Shown in pieces: positions 1 to 9,117 of a stretch of DNA of 23,589 nt. The number at the start of each line of letters is the position of its first letter. Position 1 is the first letter of the stretch. The DNA comes from DASQHM01 sp035632095 (GTDB lineage Bacteria > Pseudomonadota > Alphaproteobacteria > Ferrovibrionales > Ferrovibrionaceae), in the NCBI GenBank assembly GCA_035632095.1, contig DASQHM010000141.1:1-23589 (forward strand), written 5' to 3'. The translations under genes and the position numbers were made by a program. A model generated the notes under the pieces. That model saw only the letters and a list, made by a program, of their open reading frames with translations. It was not told the origin of the DNA and did no database searches.

Positions 1-246
1 GCGCATTGCGCGCATGGTGCCGTTGTGCCGCATGCCGTCGGTGTCGATTTTAACGAAGCGGTAGTCGTTGTTGAAGTCCGACTTGCTGAGCTGAAGCGTT
101 CCACCCGACTTCAACTGCGCGCTGCCGCCGATATAGGGGACCTGTTCGGCCAGGTCCTCGGTGATGATCTCCTCATCGACCTCATAGCAGCCGGCGAGGC
201 CTAAGCATGCCAGCACCAGGCAAAAGCGCAGTAGACGAATGAACAT
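1..246 (-). CDS. Putative lipoprotein, N-terminal part (cut by window edge)
   Basis: An open frame runs leftwards from an ATG at 246 to the window edge (82 codons seen, no stop). The protein starts with MFIRLLRFCLVLACLGLAGC: a basic n-region, a hydrophobic core and a lipobox (LAGC, Cys20). This predicts a type II signal peptide and a lipid-anchored envelope protein. The mature part is acidic at first (YEVDEEIITEDL), then has polar, beta-like segments (GGSAQLKSGG, SDFNNDYRFVKIDTDG). I do not recognise the family. A GGGGA Shine-Dalgarno at 258-254 lies 7 bases before the ATG. A promoter and palindrome lie just upstream (251-300). It is divergent from the hydrolase gene at 439. Function unknown. 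Confidence 0.72.
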   Translation of the reverse strand, partial: MFIRLLRFCLVLACLGLAGCYEVDEEIITEDLAEQVPYIGGSAQLKSGGTLQLSKSDFNNDYRFVKIDTDGMRHNGTMRAMR

Positions 247-250
247 GATG

Positions 251-275
251 CGATCCCCGAAAGCTCGCGGGATCG
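251..275. promoter_or_regulatory. Inverted repeat CGATCCC-N11-GGGATCG, possible operator
   Basis: Perfect 7-bp arms at 251-257 and 269-275 flank an 11-base centre. The right arm overlaps the proposed -10 of the lipoprotein promoter and the left arm covers part of its Shine-Dalgarno region. That position suits a repressor site. Because the right arm lies upstream of the expected transcription start, a DNA operator is more likely than an RNA hairpin. The binding protein is unknown. Confidence 0.35.
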
Positions 276-300
276 TAGGAACCGTTCAGGTGAGCGTCAA
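272..300 (-). promoter_or_regulatory. Sigma70-like promoter of the minus-strand lipoprotein gene
   Basis: Read on the minus strand, TTGACG (300-295) and TACGAT (277-272) are separated by exactly 17 bases. They match the -35 at 5 of 6 and the -10 at 4 of 6 positions. Transcription would start near 265, giving a leader of about 20 bases before the ATG at 246. Called by eye. Confidence 0.5.
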
Positions 301-438
301 ATTCGCACGCCGCGAGTGTGGCGCGAACGGCGGCCGGCGTGCGCGGCTGCCGGGCGGCGTGCTCGTCTCCGCCTAATGGAATATGGCCATCCGGCCAGGT
401 CCATTGTATTTCCCTGGGAGGGACTGGGGGCGAAACCG

Positions 439-1272
439 ATGCGCGTCCATCATTTGAATTGCGCCACGCTCTGTCCGCTGGGTGGCCTTCTCTACAACGG
501 TTGCGGGCCGCTGTTCGGGCGAGGCCGGCTGATCTGCCATTGCCTCCTGATCGAAACGGAGGACGGCCTGGTGCTCGTGGACACCGGGCTCGGCACCGGC
601 GACATCGTCGATCCCCGGCGGCTTCGCTATGAGTTTCTCATTCCCTGGGCGCCGCCGCTCCGGCGTGAAGAGACCGCGGTGCACCAGGTGGCGGCGCTCG
701 GCTTCAAGCCGGAGGATGTCCGCCATATCGTGCTGACCCATCTCGATCTCGACCACGCGGGCGGGCTTGGCGATTTTCCCAAGGCCAAGGTGCATGTCAT
801 GGCCGCCGAACACGAGGCCGCGATGGCGCGGCGGACGTGGATCGAAAAACGGCGTTACGTGCCTGCCCAATGGGCGCACGGGCCGGACTGGGCCTTTCAT
901 GACGCGGCGGCCGGCGAGCGTTGGTTCGGTTTCGACAGCGTCACCGCGCTCAAGGCCGGCGCCGCGGAGGTGCTGCTGGTGCCGCTGATCGGGCATACGC
1001 GTGGGCATTGCGGCGTCGCGGTGAACGCCGGCCAAGGCTGGCTGCTTCATTGCGGCGACGCTTATTTCTTCCATCGCGAGATGGAGCAGCCGCCGCTCTG
1101 CACGCCAGGCCTCGGCTTCTTCCAATGGATGACCGAGATGGATCGCAAAGCCAGGCTTGCAAACCAGTCCCGGCTCCGCGACCTCGTCAACGGCCGTGAC
1201 CAGAACGTACAGGTGTTCTGCGCCCATGATCCGGTGGAGCTGCGCCAAATGCAGGGCTCGCACCGCCACTGA
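439..1272 (+). CDS. Metallo-beta-lactamase-fold hydrolase, lactonase-like
   Basis: A 277-residue MBL-fold enzyme. The metal-site series is in order: H101-L-D103-L-D105-H106 followed by AGG, then H186 in GHTRGH, D207 in HCGDAYF and H263 in CAHDP. The early VLVDTGLGTGD segment is the usual fold entry. The layout resembles the AHL-lactonase / SoxH-like group, which cleaves lactones or esters, but the substrate cannot be read from sequence. The second ligand of the classical HxHxDH motif is Asp here. No signal peptide is seen, so it is probably cytoplasmic. The start at 439 (MRVHHLN) is chosen because the fold begins there. The frame extends upstream to 316 or 376, but that part is arginine-rich and not family-like. 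The G-rich tract at 416-430 is only a loose ribosome site. It stands alone. Confidence 0.82.
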   Translation: MRVHHLNCATLCPLGGLLYNGCGPLFGRGRLICHCLLIETEDGLVLVDTGLGTGDIVDPRRLRYEFLIPWAPPLRREETAVHQVAALGFKPEDVRHIVLTHLDLDHAGGLGDFPKAKVHVMAAEHEAAMARRTWIEKRRYVPAQWAHGPDWAFHDAAAGERWFGFDSVTALKAGAAEVLLVPLIGHTRGHCGVAVNAGQGWLLHCGDAYFFHREMEQPPLCTPGLGFFQWMTEMDRKARLANQSRLRDLVNGRDQNVQVFCAHDPVELRQMQGSHRH

Positions 1273-1315
1273 TCCCGGGAAACCGGCGGAATTCCGCGAT
1301 CCATAAAATTTTAGC

Positions 1316-1351
1316 AATATTTGAAGCAAATTATTCAAAGTAATATTTGAA
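1316..1351. promoter_or_regulatory. Array of TTTGAA / TTCAAA half-sites
   Basis: AATATTTGAA occurs twice as an exact direct repeat (1316-1325 and 1342-1351), with an inverted TTCAAA at 1334-1339 between. The second pair forms TTCAAA-N6-TTTGAA. Copy-to-copy spacing is 26 bases, about two and a half helical turns. It lies 36-71 bases upstream of the proposed -35, a normal place for an activator or a nucleoid protein. In AT-rich DNA such repeats can arise by chance. Confidence 0.3.
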
Positions 1352-1386
1352 CTCTCCTGCCGAATATTAAGAACTCATAGAATTCA

Positions 1387-1415
1387 TTGCAAAATCTAAA
1401 GTCTTGCGGTAAAAT
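1387..1415 (+). promoter_or_regulatory. Sigma70-like promoter for the small histidine-rich gene
   Basis: TTGCAA (1387-1392) and TAAAAT (1410-1415) are separated by 17 bases. They match consensus at 4 of 6 and 5 of 6. A start near 1422 would leave a leader of about 25 bases before the ATG at 1447. Confidence 0.5.
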
Positions 1416-1446
1416 AGCATTTAAATTCGCAACTTACGTGAGTGCC

Positions 1447-1617
1447 ATGAGCAAGATCGCACCTGTCAGCAACACACATCATAGCCATGGTTCGGCGGGC
1501 ACGGCTCCGGTGCGTCCGGTGCATTCCGTGAACACCGGCAATCACGGGACCTCCCAATTGAACAAGCCCACCGTCGTTCATTGGACCAAGGGCAGCAAGG
1601 TCGACACCAAGGCCTGA
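1447..1617 (+). CDS. Small histidine-rich basic protein, unknown function
   Basis: A 56-residue frame (MSKIAPVSNTHHSHGSAG... ending KGSKVDTKA). It has six histidines (11, 12, 14, 26, 33, 45), one tryptophan (46), no cysteine and one acidic residue (Asp53). It is therefore basic, with no hydrophobic core, signal peptide or membrane segment. Low complexity and spaced His residues suggest a disordered protein able to bind metal or nucleic acid, but this is inference. An in-frame GTG at 1438 would add three residues; no strong Shine-Dalgarno precedes either start. Support comes from the promoter-like sequence just upstream and the return to high GC exactly at the ORF. I recognise no family. It could still be a chance ORF. 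Confidence 0.5.
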   Translation: MSKIAPVSNTHHSHGSAGTAPVRPVHSVNTGNHGTSQLNKPTVVHWTKGSKVDTKA

Positions 1618-1755
1618 AGCTCGCCCAGAAGCCGGGGCCGAGTCGCGCCGGTCTGCGCGCGCCGGCCTAGGGAAGCTGCGGCGCCCGGCCTAGGCGCTCG
1701 GCGGCTTTGAGCCGGGGAGTTGGCTCCAGCAGAGCGGCCGTGGCACCCTCAGGCC
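1618..1755. other. Intergenic stretch before dnaE with a 10-bp direct repeat
   Basis: CCGGCCTAGG occurs at 1662-1671 and again at 1685-1694. The second copy sits in a weak 5-bp hairpin (GCGCC 1681-1685 with GGCGC 1693-1697). I see no T-tract terminator and no convincing -35/-10 for dnaE here. Confidence 0.35.
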
Positions 1756-5214
<3,459 letters not shown>

Positions 5215-5270
5215 CGGCGCTTCGGCGCAGCGTTGCTGGCAGGCTGAACGCCGCGGGAGTATCATTCCCC

Positions 5271-5315
5271 ATGGCGAAAATCGCCGTTCGCACAGCAACC
5301 GAACCGCAGGCGTGA
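5271..5315 (+). CDS. Possible 14-codon leader ORF coupled to the cyclase
   Basis: An ATG at 5271 opens a short frame (MAKIAVRTATEPQA, stop TGA 5313-5315). Its stop overlaps the cyclase GTG start (5312-5314) as GTGA, the typical overlap of translationally coupled genes. A GGGAG lies at 5255-5259, 11 bases before the ATG, while the cyclase GTG has no clear ribosome site of its own. The cyclase may thus depend on translation of this frame. The peptide is too short to judge by composition, and chance cannot be excluded. Confidence 0.35.
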   Translation: MAKIAVRTATEPQA

Positions 5316-7078
5316 GCGCGCCGCGGAAACTGGCTGCGATCCTTGCGGCCGACGTGGCCGGCTACTCGCGGCTCACAGGCATCGACGAGGAAGGCACGCT
5401 CTCGCGGCTCAGGGAGCTTCGGCGCGAGGCAATCGATCCGGCGATTTCGCGGCATCACGGCCGCCTGGTGAAGACGACCGGCGACGGCATGCTCGTCGAA
5501 TTCGGGTCCGTCGTGGACGCCGTGCGCTGCGCGATTTCGTTGCAGCGCGACATCGCGGCAAAGAACGGCGCAATGGCGGCCGAGCAGCACATCCTGTTCC
5601 GGATCGGCATCAACCTCGGCGACGTGGTGGTCGAGGGCGACGATCTCCTCGGCGAGGGCGTCAACGTCGCGGCGCGGCTCGAAGGGATCGCCGAGCCCGG
5701 TGGCATTGTGGTTTCGGATTCCGCCTACCAGCAAGTTCGCGACCGGGTCTCGGCGCAATTCGCCGACATGGGCGAGCAGCCGCTGAAGAACATTGCCCGG
5801 CCGGTTCATGCCTATCGCATCCTGGCTGAAGGCGTCGCGCAGAAACCAGCGCTGCCGTTGCCTGACCGGCCTTCCATTGCCGTGCTGCCATTCCAGAACA
5901 TGAGCGGAGACCCGGAACAGGAATACTTCGCCGACGGAATCGCGGAAGAGATCATCACGGCGCTGTCGCGCTTCCGGCAGTTGTTCGTCATCGCTCGCAA
6001 TTCCAGCTTCACTTACAAGGGCCGAGCCGTGGACGTGAAGCAGGTCGCGCGTGAGCTTGGTGTGCGCTACGTGCTCGAGGGCAGCGTGCGCAAGTCGGCC
6101 AATCGCATCCGCATCACGGGCCAGCTCATCGACGCATCGTCGGGCGCGCACCTTTGGGCTGATCGCTTCGACGGCGGCCTCGAGGACATCTTCGACTTGC
6201 AGGACCAGGTCACGGCAACGGTGGTGAGCGCAATCGCCCCGAAGATCGAACAGGCGGAGATCGAGCGGACGAAGCGCAAGCCGACGGACAAGCTGGACGC
6301 GTACGACTACTACCTGCGTGGCGTCGCCGTTGCTACGTCGCTGGCTTACGGCGTGCCCAACGAAGTGCGCGCCGCTCTCAACCAGGCGCGGGCGCTTTTC
6401 CATAAGGCGATCGACCTCGATCCCGAATTCGCCGCGGCTTACGGCATGGCGGCTCAATGCTACATCATCGAGAACCAGTTCTTGCCGCCGGTGAACCGGG
6501 CCGAGATGCTGCCGGAAGTGACGCGGCTGGCGCGACGCGCGGCGACACTGGGAAAGGAGGACGCGATGGTCCTCAGCCACGCCGGGCAAGCTCTCGCATA
6601 CATCGCTGGCGAAATCGAAGAAGGCGCAGGCTTGCTGGATCGCGCGCTAGCGCTCAATCCCAACCTGGCGCTGGCCTGGAACATGGGCGGCTGGACCAAA
6701 ATTTTCCTCGGCGAGCACGAAGAAGCGATCGCGCGTATGACGCAGGCTATGCGTCTCAGCCCGTTCGACCCGCTGCACTTCTTGATGCTGTGCGGCATGG
6801 CGCTCGGCCATCTTTTCGCCGGTCGGGCAAATGAAGCAGCCTCTTGGGCGGAGAAGGCGTTGCGCGAACGGCCGAACACGCCGACCGCCATGAGGATCGC
6901 CACCGCGTGCTTCGCCCTTGCCGGGCGGCTGGAGGAGGCCCGCCGGACCTGCGAACGTTTGAGTGAGGCGTATCCCCATATGCGCGTATCACAGATCAAA
7001 CACTTGTATCCGACGCGCCGTGCGGATGACCTGGCCTTGTATGAGGAAGGTCTGCGCCGCGCCGGGTTCCCGGAATGA
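5312..7078 (+). CDS. Class III adenylate/guanylate cyclase with TolB-like and TPR domains
   Basis: 588 residues in three parts. Residues 5-170 are a class III nucleotidyl cyclase catalytic domain, with metal-binding Asp14 (LAADVAGYSRL) and Asp58 (KTTGDGMLVEF) and the NVAARLEG helix near 118. Residues 186-315 (RPSIAVLPFQNMSGD, YVLEGSVRK, GAHLWADRFD) form the TolB-like / FlgO-type domain often joined to such cyclases in Rhizobiales. Residues 330-588 are TPR-like helical repeats. It should make cAMP (cGMP is possible) in response to a protein or ligand sensed by the C-terminal part. No membrane segment is visible, so it is likely cytoplasmic. The GTG start fits the family N-terminus and overlaps the stop of a 14-codon upstream frame. 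It sits between dnaE and the PEBP gene without obvious functional partners. Confidence 0.9.
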   Translation: MSAPRKLAAILAADVAGYSRLTGIDEEGTLSRLRELRREAIDPAISRHHGRLVKTTGDGMLVEFGSVVDAVRCAISLQRDIAAKNGAMAAEQHILFRIGINLGDVVVEGDDLLGEGVNVAARLEGIAEPGGIVVSDSAYQQVRDRVSAQFADMGEQPLKNIARPVHAYRILAEGVAQKPALPLPDRPSIAVLPFQNMSGDPEQEYFADGIAEEIITALSRFRQLFVIARNSSFTYKGRAVDVKQVARELGVRYVLEGSVRKSANRIRITGQLIDASSGAHLWADRFDGGLEDIFDLQDQVTATVVSAIAPKIEQAEIERTKRKPTDKLDAYDYYLRGVAVATSLAYGVPNEVRAALNQARALFHKAIDLDPEFAAAYGMAAQCYIIENQFLPPVNRAEMLPEVTRLARRAATLGKEDAMVLSHAGQALAYIAGEIEEGAGLLDRALALNPNLALAWNMGGWTKIFLGEHEEAIARMTQAMRLSPFDPLHFLMLCGMALGHLFAGRANEAASWAEKALRERPNTPTAMRIATACFALAGRLEEARRTCERLSEAYPHMRVSQIKHLYPTRRADDLALYEEGLRRAGFPE

Positions 7079-7140
7079 TGCGCGAGCCTGTGATCTGCCT
7101 CCCCCTTACGCCCGCCATGGCTTGGCGATAGTCTCGCGCC

Positions 7141-7163
7141 GCCAGGCCGCTCGGCGGCTTGGC
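7141..7163. other. Hairpin in the cyclase-PEBP gap
   Basis: GCCAGGCCGC (7141-7150) pairs with GCGGCTTGGC (7154-7163) over 10 bp with one G-T pair and a TCG loop. No T-tract follows on either strand, so it is not a classical terminator. It ends 30 bases before the PEBP ATG at 7194. It could stabilise mRNA, terminate weakly after the cyclase, or bind protein. In the rest of this gap (7079-7193) I see no convincing promoter. Confidence 0.4.
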
Positions 7164-7193
7164 AAGAACAACAAACGCAATGGGGAATATCGG

Positions 7194-7937
7194 ATGATAG
7201 TGAACAAGCGAGGCGTGTTCGGCGTGTGTCTGCTCGCCGCGGCGGGCGCGTTTGCCGCGGCGAGTTTCGGCGGCGGAGCCGAAGCGGCGGCGACGAAGCG
7301 TCTCAAGGTGACGGTGGACGGGCTGAAGAAGAGGACCGATCTCATTCCGGAGCAGTATGCCTTCTGCGTGCCCGCGGCGAAGGATCACCAGACGCTGGGC
7401 AAGAACATCAATCCTTCGATCAAGTGGAGCGCGGGGCCCGAGGGCACCAAGTCGTATGCGATCCGCGTTTACGACAGCAAGGTGCCGACCAAGTTCGACG
7501 ACGCCAACAAGGAAGGCAAGACGATCTCCAAGGATCTGAAGCGGATGGACTTCGAGCACCTGATCCTAGTCGACATTCCGCCGAGCGTGAGCGAGATCAA
7601 GGAAGGCCAGGACTCCGACAAGCTCACGCCAAAGGGCAAGCCGGTCGGTCCGACCGATCACGGCGTGCGCGGTGCGAACGGCTACGGCAGCTTCATGTCG
7701 GGCGACATGGCGGGCACTTACGGCGGCTATGACGGACCCTGCCCGCCGTGGAACGACGAGCTGATGCACCACTACATCTTCACGGTCTACGCGCTCGACG
7801 TCGCTTCGCTGAACCTGAAAGGCACTTTCATGTGGAACGACGCCCGGGCCGCCATGAAGGACCACGTGCTGGCCAAGGGTAGCGCCTCGGGCAACTTCAC
7901 CCTCAACCCGGCGCTGGTGCCTAAGACGAGCAAATAA
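7194..7937 (+). CDS. Secreted PEBP / YbhB-YbcL (Raf kinase inhibitor-like) family protein
   Basis: 247 residues. An N-terminal signal peptide (MIVNKRGVFGVCLLAAAGAF; likely cut near AEA, residue 31) predicts export to the periplasm. The rest matches the bacterial YbhB/YbcL branch of phosphatidylethanolamine-binding proteins: IKWSAGP (76-82), DHGVRGANGYG (155-165), YDGPCPP (179-185) and HHYIFTVYALD (192-202). The first ligand-pocket motif, normally DPDAP, reads DSKVP here (94-98). Cys57 and Cys183 could form a disulfide in the periplasm. The biochemical role of bacterial members is not settled. A GGGGA at 7182-7186 supports the ATG at 7194, and a terminator follows at 7968. It is probably transcribed alone. 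Confidence 0.86.
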   Translation: MIVNKRGVFGVCLLAAAGAFAAASFGGGAEAAATKRLKVTVDGLKKRTDLIPEQYAFCVPAAKDHQTLGKNINPSIKWSAGPEGTKSYAIRVYDSKVPTKFDDANKEGKTISKDLKRMDFEHLILVDIPPSVSEIKEGQDSDKLTPKGKPVGPTDHGVRGANGYGSFMSGDMAGTYGGYDGPCPPWNDELMHHYIFTVYALDVASLNLKGTFMWNDARAAMKDHVLAKGSASGNFTLNPALVPKTSK

Positions 7938-7967
7938 CCCGGGCGCACGATCCGAGTTCGAATTAAA

Positions 7968-7996
7968 CGGCCGCCGGCGGATGACGCCGGCGGCCG
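7968..7996 (+). terminator. Intrinsic terminator-like hairpin after the PEBP gene
   Basis: A perfect 12-bp GC stem (CGGCCGCCGGCG 7968-7979 with its complement 7985-7996) closes on a 5-base loop, 30 bases after the stop. The tail GTTCGTTTG is only moderately T-rich. It separates the PEBP gene from the rpsB promoter region. Confidence 0.65.
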
Positions 7997-8090
7997 GTTC
8001 GTTTGCCGCGCCCGGGGGTCTTGAGGGGGTGGGCCGCCAAGGCAGCCGTCTCAAAGCCGGAAACGGGATCGATCCGCGTGCGTACACTGG

Positions 8091-8105
8091 GAACATAACA
8101 AGAAC
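8091..8105. promoter_or_regulatory. LexA-like direct repeat GAAC-N7-GAAC
   Basis: GAAC (8091-8094), ATAACAA, GAAC (8102-8105) matches the alphaproteobacterial LexA box (GTTC-N7-GTTC on the other strand), including an A/T-rich spacer. It is intergenic, about 39 bases upstream of the rpsB -35. Eight fixed bases are expected about 0.7 times by chance in a window this size on both strands, and neither flanking gene is a usual SOS gene. Confidence 0.25.
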
Positions 8106-8111
8106 ACACCG

Positions 8112-8137
8112 GCCCGTCAAGCCCGCCCGTCAAGCCC
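8112..8137. repeat. Exact 13-bp tandem repeat upstream of the rpsB promoter
   Basis: GCCCGTCAAGCCC occurs twice with no gap (8112-8124 and 8125-8137), ending 6 bases before the -35. Two adjacent copies at roughly -42 to -67 could be activator sites or a recent duplication. Confidence 0.55.
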
Positions 8138-8143
8138 ATCTGC

Positions 8144-8172
8144 TTGCACTTTGGAGCGCGATCCGCTATCAA
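8144..8172 (+). promoter_or_regulatory. Promoter of the rpsB-tsf gene train
   Basis: TTGCAC (8144-8149) and TATCAA (8167-8172) are 17 bases apart, in the context CTTGCAC...GCTATCAAG, a common alphaproteobacterial housekeeping form. Transcription would start near 8179, giving a leader of about 130 bases before rpsB. It is the best sigma70-like match in the gap between the PEBP terminator and rpsB. Confidence 0.6.
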
Positions 8173-8198
8173 GCCGCCTGCTAAAACCTCACGCGGGT

Positions 8199-8256
8199 TT
8201 GCGGCCGCCGGATGAAAAGCCCCGGTTGGCCGATCCGGTGTCCGGGCGGGCCGCAA
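8199..8256 (+). promoter_or_regulatory. Potentially structured 5' leader of rpsB
   Basis: TTGCGGCC (8199-8206) and GGCCGCAA (8249-8256) are exact complements and could close a 58-base domain containing several short CCGG-type pairings. In other bacteria S2 can repress its own operon through the leader. Whether this element does so is inference; pairing was judged by eye and the region is GC-rich. Confidence 0.3.
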
Positions 8257-8311
8257 GGCGGCCTGGACCGAGCGCCCGCGGCGGATCAACCGGAAAAGGA
8301 GTACCGAGACC

Positions 8312-9097
8312 ATGGTCATGGCGACCTTCACCATGCGCCAGCTTATCGAGGCTGGCGTTCACTTCGGCCACCAAACCCACCGCTGGAACCCGAAGATGGG
8401 ACCCTTCCTGTTCGGGGTCCGCAACAACATCCACATCATCGACTTGCAGCAATCCGTGCCCATGCTGCATCGCGCGCTCCAGGCCGTGCGCGAAGTGGTC
8501 GCCGGCGGCGGCCGCGTGCTGTTCGTCGGCACCAAGCGGCAAGCCTCGGAGCCGATCGCGGAATGCGCCAAGCGTTGCGGCCAATATTATGTGAACCATC
8601 GCTGGCTCGGCGGCATGCTCACCAACTGGAAGACCATTTCGGTCTCGATCAAGCGCCTGCGCGAGCTGCAGGAGCAGCTTGACGGCGAGGGCCAGGGTCT
8701 CACCAAGAAGGAGATGCTCAGGCTCACCCGCGAGCGCGACAAGCTCGAACGCTCCCTCGGCGGCATCAAGGAGATGGGCGGGTTGCCCGATATCCTCGTG
8801 GTGATCGACACCAACAAGGAAGACATCGCCGTGGCCGAAGCGCGCAAGCTCGGCATTCCGGTGGTGGCGGTGCTGGACTCGAATTCCGACCCGACCGGCA
8901 TCATGTATCCGGTGCCGGGCAACGACGACGCACTGCGGGCGATCAACCTGTATTGCGATCTCTTCGCCCGCGCCGTCCTTGACGGCATCCAGGCGGAGAT
9001 GGTCGCCAGCGGCGCCGACGTGGGCCAGCAGGAGTCCGTGCCGGGCGACGAGGTGCCGCCGGCCGGCGACGGCGAAGCGGCCGCAGCCCCGTCCTGA
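8312..9097 (+). CDS. rpsB: 30S ribosomal protein S2
   Basis: 261 residues. S2 binds late to the back of the small subunit between head and body and is needed for S1 binding. Family segments are complete: FTMRQLIEAGVHFGHQTHRW (6-25), the IHIIDLQQ strand (40-47), VGTKRQA (72-78), NHRWLGGMLTNW (95-106), LPDILVVIDTNKE (158-170) and GIPVVAVLDSNSDP (181-194). The acidic, Ala/Pro-rich tail (from about 230) is a usual alphaproteobacterial extension. The ATG at 8312 has an AAAGGAG ribosome site 10 bases upstream. A second ATG at 8318 is in frame but further from the site. It is first in the long gene train and is followed by tsf after 81 bases. Confidence 0.97.
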   Translation: MVMATFTMRQLIEAGVHFGHQTHRWNPKMGPFLFGVRNNIHIIDLQQSVPMLHRALQAVREVVAGGGRVLFVGTKRQASEPIAECAKRCGQYYVNHRWLGGMLTNWKTISVSIKRLRELQEQLDGEGQGLTKKEMLRLTRERDKLERSLGGIKEMGGLPDILVVIDTNKEDIAVAEARKLGIPVVAVLDSNSDPTGIMYPVPGNDDALRAINLYCDLFARAVLDGIQAEMVASGADVGQQESVPGDEVPPAGDGEAAAAPS

Positions 9098-9117
9098 TCT
9101 AAAATCCGAGGTTTGGT

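Larger units (their letters stand above)
1301..1446. other. AT-rich intergenic island
   Basis: By hand count 45 of 146 bases are G or C (about 31%), against roughly 60-65% in the surrounding genes. It lies between the hydrolase stop and the small histidine-rich gene, and holds a candidate promoter (1387-1415) and repeated TTTGAA/TTCAAA half-sites (1320-1351). Possible explanations are a strongly regulated promoter, a site silenced by an H-NS-like protein (MucR/Ros type in alphaproteobacteria), or a remnant of transferred DNA. Confidence 0.6.

Noticed and set aside
316..438. N-terminal extension of the MBL-fold hydrolase
   Set aside because: The 41 extra residues are not family-like, and the fold starts cleanly at MRVHHLN (439).
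8112..8137. Start of a CRISPR-like array
   Set aside because: Only two units with no spacer between; no further copies in the window.
7938..8311. Hidden gene or tRNA in the gap before rpsB
   Set aside because: Only shadow frames are present on both strands and I could not find a cloverleaf; terminator, repeats and promoter account for the stretch.
8212..8682. 156-codon plus-strand frame overlapping the rpsB start
   Set aside because: Runs out of frame through rpsB; the AAAGGAG site and family sequence belong to rpsB at 8312.
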